Assembly: GCA_029891385.1 (NCBI GenBank)
Contig: CM057224.1
Span: 2,604,001 to 2,668,000 of the forward strand
From: Erythroxylum novogranatense
Taxonomy: Eukaryota > Streptophyta > Magnoliopsida > Malpighiales > Erythroxylaceae
DNA: 64,000 nucleotides
Reading direction: 5' to 3'
The notes under the pieces are model-generated. The model was given only the letters and a program-made list of their open reading frames with translations. It had not been told where the DNA came from and did no database searches. Positions 11,801-21,560 of the stretch are shown piece after piece. The position numbers and the translations under genes are program-made. Every line of letters begins with the position of its first letter. The stretch's first letter is position 1.

Positions 11801-13717
11801 TCAACATCTACACAGTCCTAGTGACTTTACATGCCCAATAAATACATCTATAAAAATTGGCTTTGTCATTAGGTCTGCTATCATATCTCGCGTAGATATA
11901 TATCTCATGTTCACTTCTCCTCGTGCAACTATATCTTTCACATAATTGTATTTAGTATCTATGTGCTTTGTCTTACAATGAAATTTGGGGTCTTTTGTAT
12001 AAGCGATTGCAGCTTGACTATCACAGTTGATGGTCACTGGATTAATTTCACTTTTAGTGACTCCCAAATGCACAAGGAATCGATGAAGCCATACAACCTC
12101 TTGTACTGTAGTTGAGAACGTTATAAATTCAGCTTCTATTGTGGATAATGCAACGCAGGGTTGTTTCTTACTTTTCCATGATATTGCTCCATGGTTTAGT
12201 AAGAATACATATCCTGAGGTAGATTTTCTTTCATCTGAATCTCCTCCCCAGTCTGCATCTGTATATCCTTGTATACATAGATCATTGTCTTGATAACACA
12301 ATGCATAGTCCACAGTTCCCTTCAGATACCTCAATATTCTCTTTACTGCTTTCCAATGTGCTTGGCCTGGATTTGACTGATATTTGCTTACCATCCCAAC
12401 AGCATAACAAATATCTGGTCTTGTACACATCATTGCGTACATAAGACTTCCAACTGCACTAGTGTAGGGAACATTCTTCATTTGTTCCCTTTCTTGTGGC
12501 GTTGACGGGCAATTTTTTTTACTAAGGCCTTCATTCTTAACAATAGGATTGTCAATTGGTTTACAATTTTGCATACAGAATCGTTCAAGAATTCTTTGAA
12601 TGTACATCGCTCGTGAAAGCGATAACAATTTCTTTGAACGATCTCTTGAAATCTTGACTCCAAGAATGTATGCCGCTTCACCCATGTCTTTCATTTCAAA
12701 TTCAGATGATAATCATTATTTGATTTGCTTAAGAAACACACAGTCATTACAAGTAATCAATACATCATCCACGTATAAAGATAAAATTGCGAATTTATCT
12801 TTGGATCTTTTAACATACACACAATGGTCTTCATCGATCATTTGAAAATCATACGAAATGATTACGTTATGAAAACGAATATACCATTGTATTGAAGGCC
12901 GCCAGCCATAAATTGATTTTAATAAACGACATACTTTATTTTCATGACCTGCCTTGATGAAACCTTCAGGTTGTTCCATATAGATTTTTTCATCTAATTC
13001 TCCATTGAGAAAAGCAGCTTTTACATCCATTTGATGTAATTCAAGATCCATACTGACTACTATAGCCAGAATAAGAAGGATTGAAGCAAACTTTACAACA
13101 GGTGAAAATGTTTCTTCATAATCAATTCCCTCCTGTTGCGTGTATCATTTTGCTACAAGACGTGCCTTATATCTTTCGATATTGCCATCAGCTTTTCGCT
13201 TAATTTTGAGAACCCACTTGTCCCCAATTGCTTTACGTCCTTTGGGGAGGTCAACTAAGTCCCATACTTGATTTGAGCTTAAAGAAGACATTTCTTCTGT
13301 CATTGCTTTCATCCATTCTTCTTTAGCAGGGCCAGTAAGAGCCTCATTTACATTCCTTGACTCTTCTTCCTCTTTCAGAACAATCATACTAATTTCTCCT
13401 TCAATCTCAAAACGACGTCGGGTAATTACTCCTCGATTACTTCGTCTTAACCGAGGTTCATCATGAACAAATTCATGATTGATCTGATTGCTCCCACTTG
13501 GATCAGTTATCATAGAGAACCTTTCTGTGAAATTGCTCCCACTTGGTTGAAGTTCCTCATCTTGATTCTGCATAACAGAATCATTCTGATCAAGTGACTC
13601 ATATAATAATAGGTCTTTACCTATTTCGCCTTGCTTGGGAAAATCATTCTCTAAGAATGCTACATCTTGTGATTCAAATTCAGTTACACCTCCACTACCT
13701 TGTTCACTTATGAACAC
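11801..13717 (-). pseudogene. copia reverse transcriptase and RNase H
   Basis: This runs from the region after integrase through RT and RNase H in minus orientation. RT landmarks are WVLKIKRKADGNIERYKARLVAK, MDVKAAFLNGEL, and the catalytic LYVDDVLIT. RNase H landmarks are the acidic residues in GYTDADWGGD, STIEAEFI and NCDSQAAI. The C-terminus is intact to the stop at 11801. Stops interrupt at 13145 (after RLVAK) and 12716, where two adjacent stop codons replace the residues before LSSEFEMKDMGEA. Otherwise the frame is well kept. Confidence 0.9.
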
Positions 13718-14843
13718 GTATCCTTTTAAGTGTTATGAGTATCTAATAAAAATACTTTTTCTCCCTCTTGGGCCTAATTTCCCATATTTGTGAGAGAGAT
13801 CATGAACATAGGCTGCACACCCCCAACTCATATGGTGTGCTAGTAACTGATTTTGTGGGCACACGATTAAGTACATAAGTGGCTGTTAGCAACGCATCAC
13901 CCCAAAAGGTAATTGGTAAATTTGCTTGGGTCATCATGGACCTAATCATTTCTAATAGCGTCCTATTTCGTCTTTCAGCAACGCCATTTTATTGTGGGGT
14001 TCTAGGAATTGTTAACTGCCTTTCTATTCCTTTTTCATCACAGAAAGCCTTGAACTTTTCTGACAAGTACTCTTGTCCATGATCAGTTCGTAATGCTTTT
14101 ATTTTCTTATCTAATTGATTCTCAACCAAGTTTGAGTATTTTATGAAACAATCGAATGCTTCTGATTTATGAGAAATCAAATAGATTTGACTATACCGAG
14201 TATAGTCATCTATGAACGTGATGAAATAAATTGCCCCACGTCTAGCCCTTACATTCATTGGACCACAGATGTCGGAATGAATTAATTGCAATGGATATAA
14301 AGCTCGTGTTCCCTTTCCAAATGGCTTTCTTGTCATTTTACCAGCTAAACAATGCTCACATGTAGGTAAATCTACTTGACTTAGATTACCTAAAAGTCCT
14401 TCTTTAGCCAATTGACTTATTCGATTTTGACCAATATGGCATAGTCTAACGTGCCACAAAGTTGCATCATTGCTAGATGTGAATAATGAATAACTAATAT
14501 TATTATTTTCCTTCAACACATCTAGTACAATAAAACCATCCAATAAAAAATCATGATCATAATTAATAGATCCAAGAAACAAATCCATTCCACCACTGTG
14601 GAAATTTACATTAAAACCAAGTTTAACTAACATTAATACAGATAAAAGATTTATACGAATCTGTGGAGCAAATAATACTTCATGTAGAATGAGAGGTCGT
14701 CCTCCACGCATGTCCAATTTACATGTCCCAATTCCTTGTACATCAACCTTGGAATTATCACCTACATAAAGCCATCGACTACCATGTGGGAGTTTATGAA
14801 ACTCAACGAAGGCATCACGATCCTTCGCTACATGGTTGGTTGC
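13718..14843 (-). pseudogene. copia protease remainder and integrase
   Basis: Protease tail, then the pre-integrase segment (ATLWHVRLCHIGQNRISQLAKEGLL) with its zinc-binding region TCEHCLAGKM, then the integrase core. The catalytic residues are visible: Asp in HSDICGPM, Asp in RTDHGQEY and Glu in NGVAERRNRT. A TAA at 13989-13991 interrupts the core just before NGVAERR. Near 13820 the frame jumps from TPYEL to GCAAYVHD; family members have about 15 residues between these, so a deletion of roughly 45-50 bp with a frame change is inferred. Another stop follows near 13730. Confidence 0.85.
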
Positions 14844-15806
14844 TCATGAGTCTGCAATCCACAAAGGATGTGATTCAGTTAGAAAAACAGAACAAGAAAC
14901 ATTCACATAACAAATGTTTGTACTATAAAGTTGTACCTTCTTGGGCTCGGTATAATCTTGAGCAAAGTGGCCCTTATTACCACAATTATAGCATTTCACA
15001 TGTTTCATGTTCTTCTTCTTGAAGGGACGCTTTCCCTTTCCACGTTGGTTCCAATTTCTCTTCTTGGATTCCTGAGGGGAGTGGTTGAATTTCTTATTCC
15101 TTTTCCACTTATATCCACCATGATGCTTGCGTTTCTTGTTCATGGCTCCATGTGAGCTAGAACTAACTGCATATGCCTCAGAAGACATCTTTGAGGCTTC
15201 AAGACGCTCTTCCTCTAAGATAAGATGCCTCGTAGCATCTTCCATTGTCTTGATGTTTTCATTATGAGTTAGGTGCATCTTCGTATGCTCCCAACTCTGA
15301 GGCAGTGAACGGATCACAGCTTGCACCTGTTGCTCATCAGACAGCTCATGACCAACATCACGTAACTCACTTACCATGTTGGACATTTTTCTCAAATACT
15401 TCTGCATTGTATCATCTGGGCGGTTCTTATAAGTGTCAAACTTAATTGTAAGTGACCTTACTTTGGTCACTGGAGCACCTCCAAAACGAGCAGCCAATGC
15501 GGACCACATGTCCTTTGCAGTTTCAAACTTACGAAACTCACGCATGATATCATTATCCATGCTACTCAGCAACGTGATGCGAGCTAAAGAATTTTTCTTT
15601 TTCCATAAGTCATAAGCATCACGGTCCCGTCTATGTTGGGCTGTAGTGCTCTCCTCAGGAACATTCATAGTCAGGTTTAATGGTTCTAGAGCCTCTTGCT
15701 CTTCTAGTACATATTGAATTTTCATACTCCAAATCTCGTAATTGTCACCATTGAGTTTCTCACTCCTATTGAGTTCAACAACTATGTTCTTCAAAGCAGT
15801 AGCCAT
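14844..15806 (-). pseudogene. copia Gag and start of protease, closed by a stop in the protease active site
   Basis: A 320-codon frame begins MATALKNIVVELNRSEKLNGDNYEIW, a typical copia Gag start. It has the Gag core IKFDTYKN...QKYLRKMSNMV and EQQVQAVIRSLPQSWEH at residues 125-185. The zinc knuckle is CYNCGNKGHFAQDY, with the last zinc Cys replaced by Tyr, so this finger is probably defective. The frame runs on to WIADS and stops at 14844-14846, where the protease catalytic motif DSGAT should have Gly. The frame downstream (13989-14843) is the same, so gag and pol were one polyprotein and the stop is a single nonsense change. Confidence 0.9.
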
Positions 15807-16034
15807 TTTTTCAAAACACTAAGTTTCTATCATAAGAAAGAAATATATACACGTTAATGTCACACTAATCGTTCATAGAGCAAAAAATTTGATTACAATT
15901 GCTTATGAAATCAAAAGATCACAGATGTGTTCAATCATCATTCATACAATAATCGAATCCTAATTACTTTACTCTAGACGAATTCTAATATAAAATTCAT
16001 GTAAACATATTACATAAATATTAAAATTTTGTTC

Positions 16035-16541
16035 TTATAAAAACAAACAACCTATTGTATACCTATGAACAATCAATAGATAACGAACCCTACGCGGAAA
16101 TGAGTTCACGAGTTCGCGTGAAATATTTTGCGAAGCTCGATTTACAATAGATCTAACTATTTCCATTGGAAGACCTAAAGGATATAAAGTCCTAATTAAC
16201 TCTCTTCTACGCATCCCTTTCATAAATTTCATCACTAACAAATTATAAGTCTTCTCAGGCATATTATTCCAGAGCATTTGTAATAGTTCGCCTTGAGGTT
16301 GAGGCAACATCGCAAGCAAAGTCATATACTTTACTTCAACATCCTTGTAAGCTAGACAACCTCCAAAATATAATGCTTGCATCATGTTATTGACTGCAAT
16401 AACATGTTGTGTTAGACCATGTCCAGGCATTAAGCGCATGTTGACTAACTTCACATACATGCTGCAAATCTGTCTCTTCTGTGCCTCACATCGAATAAGC
16501 TTACGTGTTTGCTTAATAATAAGCATTGTCCTGAAAAACAA
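16035..16541 (-). CDS. Second, gag-like ORF in the leader of the young copia element
   Basis: A 168-codon open frame on the element's sense strand, between the primer site and the main gag. Its middle part (YVKLVNMRLMPGHGLTQHVI ... MTLLAMLPQPQ) has the spacing of the Gag UBN2-type core, where a helix rich in Lys/Leu is followed by LLxSLP. This resemblance is judged by eye and is weak. There is no zinc knuckle. It could be a captured sequence, a relic of another element, or chance. Low-complexity AT-rich DNA flanks it on both sides. Confidence 0.4.
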   Translation of the reverse strand: MFFRTMLIIKQTRKLIRCEAQKRQICSMYVKLVNMRLMPGHGLTQHVIAVNNMMQALYFGGCLAYKDVEVKYMTLLAMLPQPQGELLQMLWNNMPEKTYNLLVMKFMKGMRRRELIRTLYPLGLPMEIVRSIVNRASQNISRELVNSFPRRVRYLLIVHRYTIGCLFL

Positions 16542-16599
16542 ATTTTCAGGAATCAGAAGAGTATTAAAAAAAATAACAAATTATTTTTTTTCTAACACT

Positions 16600-17724
16600 T
16601 AGCGAACTTATGCTCATATGTTGAAATAATTTTAATTTATTATTTTGTATTATATTGTTTATGAACAATTTATTGAACAAATAAAAAATTAATCTCTAAT
16701 TAATTAGACACTTATATCTAATTTACCTTATAATTGAACTAATCAATTATCTTGGTTTAATTAGAAACTAATTTATAAATAAATAAATAAAATAAAATAA
16801 AATAAAATTTCATTTTAATGAAACAAATTGTATTTATTCAATTAGAAAATAAACCAACAAAATAGTTTATTTCTAAGGGTAATCTCATTTTTTCACTAAA
16901 CAAATTAGTCTCTAAATAATTAGAAACTTATTTCTAATTTCAAATATAATTGACCTAATCAATTTACTTTGGCATAATATTTTAGAAACTAATTTAATCA
17001 AATAAATTAGTTAGAGGAAATTAGAAAACTAATTTCTAAATCATTCCATTATATTATGTATAAGCCCATTCTTATATGGGTCACACAAAAAATATTGAGT
17101 GCATTTAACCCTCAAGAGCCCAAAACTAAATAAGACAACCCAAAAATTAAAAAAAACACACACAGCCCACAACCGAAATCGGGCCTGGAGGCAGCGTCTG
17201 GCGCGTGCATTGCGACTGGGCCTTAGTGTCAGGCGTCAGGCGCATGTATCCCACGCGCCTGATGCTCATCTTCTTCCTCCGGTCGTTTTCGTTTCTGGTT
17301 CTTTTCTTCCTCCTATGGTTTTGTTTTTTCTTTTTTGTTCTTATATATATATAAGATAACGTGTTTATATATATATACACTGCCTTAGGAAAAAACAAAG
17401 AAATACAGTAACTATGATAAGACAAAAAAACAGTAGCCATTTTTCAACGCAACGTTAAAAAAAAACCCTTCAAAACAGCCATGAATCTTTCGGACAAATA
17501 TTGTAGATATACCAGAAGATTAAAACTCATGTATATTTGTTGCTTTCAACCCAATACAGCACAAACCCACAATCGGTGCTTTCATCTTGAACCATTTATT
17601 CGAGTGAAACACACAAAGCAAAGAAGAGAAGGAAAAAAATTTCCGCATATCATTTACACAGATAGAACAAACACAACATTCATGAATACGGTAGAATCTC
17701 TATACCATTTATGCAAAACCAAAT
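16600..17724 (-). other. Untranslated leader of the young copia element
   Basis: From 16600 to 17050 the DNA is a series of degenerate AT-rich repeats around TTAGAAACTAATTTCTAATT. From 17140 to 17330 there is a sharply GC-richer block, then TATATA runs near 17345-17380. No further coding region is recognised. Confidence 0.5.
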
Positions 17725-17736
17725 GCTCTGATACCA
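17725..17736 (-). promoter_or_regulatory. Primer binding site (initiator tRNA-Met)
   Basis: On the minus strand this reads TGGTATCAGAGC. It is the sequence complementary to the 3' end of plant initiator tRNA-Met and the standard copia primer site, one base away from the LTR end. Confidence 0.95.
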
Positions 17737-17737
17737 A

Positions 17738-18061
17738 TGTAAGAAAATTTATGAACAGATCATTTGCCACATAATCAATTATATATGCATGGATAAAACG
17801 AAATCACATACTTGGCTTCCGTTTATGCTTCCACTGGTTAAAGAATTTTCTGTTTCCACCCTTATTGCAGAGTTATTCTTCTTTGCTTTGTAAAATCTTG
17901 AGAAACGAAACTGAAGCAACCAACACCCTGCACTCACCGTTCCCTTTTATTTATATACATATTGTTGCATTCAGTTTTTTCTCTTCGCATAACTACCTTT
18001 GGTAGTTATCTCAAGAGGCTCAAGATTATTATACCCGTCATGGGTGTAATAATAGCTTACA
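17738..18061 (-). repeat. 5' LTR of the young copia element
   Basis: Right copy of the LTR, upstream in element orientation and therefore the one expected to hold the active promoter. It is bounded on the outside by the GTAGC target-site duplication. Confidence 0.95.
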
Positions 18062-18320
18062 GTAGCTTTAGACTGTACTGGTACTTATATTTCCAAAATT
18101 ATATAGATTTCTTATGATCAAACCATAAACTCATATAAGAATTTTCTCTTTATGAAAAATTGAATGAAGACTCCAATTAAAAGGTATATAAACTTATCGT
18201 TGGATGTTGAGTTACGGTCATTAACTAAATCTTTTAGAGACTCTTTATGTACCGTTAATTTATGAGTACCTAAATTTCATTTCAAAACTTGCCGTTATTG
18301 AGTTAAAAGGAGAATTTAGT

Positions 18321-18539
18321 AACTAAACATATTTGTGTGAATGATTCAGTACTCTCATCCCTTAATCTGAGGTCTCAAGTTCTAGTCCTGAGAATAGAAA
18401 AATCTATTTGGCCAGCACTTTATTCCTTATGGGCTAACTTAATGTGAGCGAGAATTAGTCTGAGAGTGGATGATTTAAAGGCGCCTTCTCATAATTGGGA
18501 CCCTCCTAGATCACACCTTTGGGCTAACAAAAAAAGAGG
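18321..18539 (+). mobile_element. SINE-like insertion with target-site duplication
   Basis: About 219 bp flanked by GGAGAATTTAGT (18309-18320) and GGAGAATTTGGT (18540-18551), a 12-bp duplication with one change. The interior has a tRNA-like B-box resembling GTTCTAGTCCT near 18380, preceded by a CTCATCCCTTAATCTGAGG stretch that I recognise from plant tRNA-derived SINEs. It ends in an A-rich tail (AACAAAAAAAGAG). The copia frame resumes right after it. Confidence 0.65.
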
Positions 18540-19630
18540 GGAGAATTTGGTCGTGATTGTTTCAATTTGTTTAAGAACATTTTATTTATTGGTTATACAA
18601 TTCTTATTGATGATTTATATGAATTACTACTTGATATAAATTTGTTAAATCTTTTCTTAATTTTGATGGTAATGTTAAAATTAAACACCATGCATTAGAT
18701 GAAAATATATGCTTACTTATGGCATAGATGTAGTCATGTATCCACAAAAAGTTTGGAAAGATTAGTTAAAAAAAATGTTATTTTTTTTAATCTAGATTAT
18801 GCTAATTTAAGCATTACAATGGATTAAGGGAAAGCAATTCGAAAAAAAGGAGCTACAAGAAGCAATTCAGTTTTTTGAGATTACACATACTAATCTTTGC
18901 AAAACCTTTGGTGCTCCATCGTTTAGTAAAGAAAAATATTCCATTTATCTTTATCAATTACTTGTCGTAATATGATTATGCCAATTTTTTAAAGGGAAAA
19001 TCTTAAGCATCGGATAAACTTGAGGTATATAAAATTAATTGAGGTTGAAAAGAGATTAGATAAAAGGATGAAAATTGTAAGATTTGATAGAAAGGATGGC
19101 TACTATGGGAAATACAACAAGTCCATTTGTAAAGTTACTTTAAAGACATGAGATAGGTGCACAATATTTTATTTAAGGCATTTCTTAATAAAATGGTATA
19201 ATAAAAAGACATAATAGAATATTGATGGACATGGTTAGGAGTATAATGAGTAACTTCTGGCAACCTAAATATTTGCGGATGTATGCCCTTAAAATTGCTA
19301 TGTATTTATTGAACAAATTTCTTAGTAAGGTAGTTCTAAAAACTCAATTTTAAACGTGGACTAGAAGTAGACCTATAAGACATTTGTATTTTTGGGATTA
19401 CATAATGGAGTCAAGGGTTTACAATCTACTTAAAAAGAAATTAGGTTTTTTTTATATAATTAATGGTTACTTTATAAGTTACACCGAAAATATAAAGGAT
19501 TTAAGTTTTATTGTCCAAATCATAGTCTTGTAATTGTGAAAACTAGAAATGTTATATTGATTGAGAATTATGAAATTAGTAGGAGTAACGAACAACAAAA
19601 ATACGGATATCAAGACCTTTTTCCTTTCCA

Positions 19631-20119
19631 GCTTGTTGGGAGGCCCCAGACCCATCTCATTTTAAATGTAACGTTGATGTGGCTTTGTTAGCGAATGGGT
19701 ATTATGGTCTTGACATGATTATCAGAAATTCTCAAGAGCAAAATTGTGCTGCAAAATTGATGACAATTCCAGGTTGGGGAGATCCACAAGTAGGCGAAGC
19801 GCTTTGCTTTCGGGAAGCCTTGAGCTGGATCAAATCGTTAGGTTTTTTCTCAATATGTGTGGAAACGGATTGTCAGGTGGTTACCCAATTTTTGACATCT
19901 ACGCATAGTTTTTCTTCATATTTTTCCATGATTATAAATGATTGTAAGGCTCTCATTCAGGAGCTCTCTTTTATCTCTTTTGCGTTTGTTAGAAAGCCAG
20001 CGAATCAGGTCGCTCATACAATAGCTAGGGCGGCTAATTCTATGTCTGGTTTTGAGTGGGGGGTATGCCCTCTTTTTTTGTATGACGTTTTAGTAACAGA
20101 CTCTAATAATACGCGCTGA
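19631..20119 (+). pseudogene. RNase H-like (RVT_3) domain ORF, LINE-derived, inside the old copia
   Basis: An open frame of more than 150 codons running from about 19631 (PDPSHFKCNVDVALL) to the stop at 20117-20119. It has the plant LINE-type RNase H pattern: Asp in FKCNVDVA, Glu in GEALCFREAL, Asp in CVETDC, and the closing FAFVRKPANQVAHTIARAA. It lacks the reverse transcriptase that would precede it in a LINE, so it is a 5'-truncated insertion or a captured domain. It interrupts the copia linker between integrase and RT. I found no clear target-site duplication. It is much better preserved than the copia around it. Confidence 0.7.
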
Positions 20120-21151
20120 GCGCATTCGTTACTGTTCAAAAGAAAGAAGAAGCAAGGGTAAATGTTATCCACAAATGCTTCCTTTTCCGTAGTTGTTGCA
20201 AATATTGTTATAATAATTAATGAAGTATAAATAATACTGAATAACATTTAAATGAGGAAAACACATGTTGCTCCAAATTTTGTTCCAATAATTGATAAAA
20301 ATTTAGATAATACTAAACAATATGAAGGAATAAATCCAGTAAAAATTGACTCGTAACTACTTATTATACATGAACTAAAAGAAATAATTCCTTTAAAAAA
20401 TCTCGAAGAGAAAGAAACTCAACCATTTCAAATTATTACGTAGTTTATTTACAATAGTTAAATATTGATATTGGAATAAATAAAGGTTTATATTAATTTT
20501 CACCATTAAATGTGCAAAGATTGAAAAATGGTGATATCATGAAATATAAATTAAAAGATATAAAAGACAATAAAGTTTTAGATCTTGTTGAATTGCCAAA
20601 AGATTCTAAGTGAGTTGCGTGTAAATTGGATTTTAAAACCACATGCTAATCAAATGGCAACGTTAAACTATATAAGGTTAAACTTGTTAAGGGTTATACT
20701 AAGAAAAGAAGGTATTGATTATAAATAGACATTTTCATTTATTTCAATGCAACTTGTTAAGGATTGTAGTGGGAAAGATTATTTCATATGAGATAGATAT
20801 CTTATATGATAAGGATTGAAAAGATCGTGATAGATCACAACAATTATTAGGATTATCTTAAAATATTTAATCAAGGAAATTTAATATATATAAGTGTTTA
20901 GTAAAAATTGTTCTGTTAAAAATGAGTCTCATACAATGTTTAAAGAATAATGTATAACGAAAATTGATGAAATCAAATTCTTATCCATAATATGTAAGTA
21001 TTTGAATGTATTTATAAACTTACATAAGATCAAATAAGAATTCCACGTTCAAACTATTAGACATATGTCAAAGTAACCCTAGATTTATTCATTAGAAAAT
21101 TACAAAGAAAGTATTGAAATACGTACTAAGAAAGAAGAACTATGTACTTAC

Positions 21152-21418
21152 CAGAGCCAGCCCTGGGTATGGGCAGGTAGGGCACCTGCTCAGGGCCCAG
21201 TTTTATGATGAATAAAAATTGCAACTAAAAGGGCCCCATTTTATTTTATTTTGTTCCTTATAAAGGTCTTGATTTTTATAAAAAGCAATAAAAGGGCCCC
21301 TTATTTTACCTCTTTTATTTTTTATAAAAGCCCACTTTTAATTATCATAAAGAAAAAAAGATAAGATAGAAATTTTTTTTATTTGCCCAGGGCCTATAAA
21401 ACATTAGGACCGGCCCTG
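21152..21418. mobile_element. Non-autonomous hAT-type MITE (267 bp)
   Basis: Perfect 8-bp target-site duplication GTACTTAC at 21144-21151 and 21419-21426. The termini are imperfect inverted repeats: CAGAGCCAGCCCT on the left against CAGGGCCGGTCCT read from the right. GGGCC-rich ends and an AT-rich centre are typical. No coding capacity. Excising it in silico rejoins the copia RNase H relic in frame (YVL to TYLFEV). Confidence 0.9.
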
Positions 21419-21560
21419 GTACTTACTTATTTGAAGTATGATTATTTAAAAGTGATTAGATACTCAAATTATGAGATGAATATACCATTGTAAATCATAA
21501 AGGGTATATAGATTGGTCCTTTCCTCACTAATTGTAATTTATTCTTAATAGACACAAAAT

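Larger units (their letters stand above)
10403..18061 (-). mobile_element. Full-length Ty1/copia retrotransposon (7.66 kb), recently inserted
   Basis: Two 324-bp LTRs (10403-10726 and 17738-18061), each starting TGTAAG and ending CTTACA, flank gag and pol read on the minus strand. The target-site duplication GTAGC is perfect at 10398-10402 and 18062-18066. By my count the LTRs differ at 6 of 324 positions, all C/T transitions. A tRNA-iMet-type primer site lies next to the right LTR and a purine tract next to the left one. Domain order gag, protease, integrase, RT, RNase H is that of copia. At least six nonsense codons and an integrase deletion make this copy non-autonomous. It is inserted into an older copia element. 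Confidence 0.97.
18067..21560 (+). pseudogene. Decayed copia pol (right part of the split old element)
   Basis: Across many frameshifts and stops the plus strand shows copia order. A protease-side segment lies near 18100-18220. The pre-integrase motif WHRCSHVSTKSLERLVK is at about 18720-18770. Integrase core follows (DMVRSIMSN near 19220, TRSRPIRHLYFWD near 19365, GYFISYTENIKDL near 19465). The linker to RT contains KVLDLVELPKD...FKT near 20575-20635. RT to RNase H relics run to about 21480, with GRYQSNPG-like and KKVLKYV-like stretches near 21060-21130. The exact ends are not resolved. Three insertions interrupt it (18321-18539, about 19631-20125, 21152-21418). Confidence 0.75.

Noticed and set aside
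19631..20119. Host RNase H gene
   Set aside because: Lacks a start in a host context, matches the LINE RNase H pattern and lies inside a dead copia.
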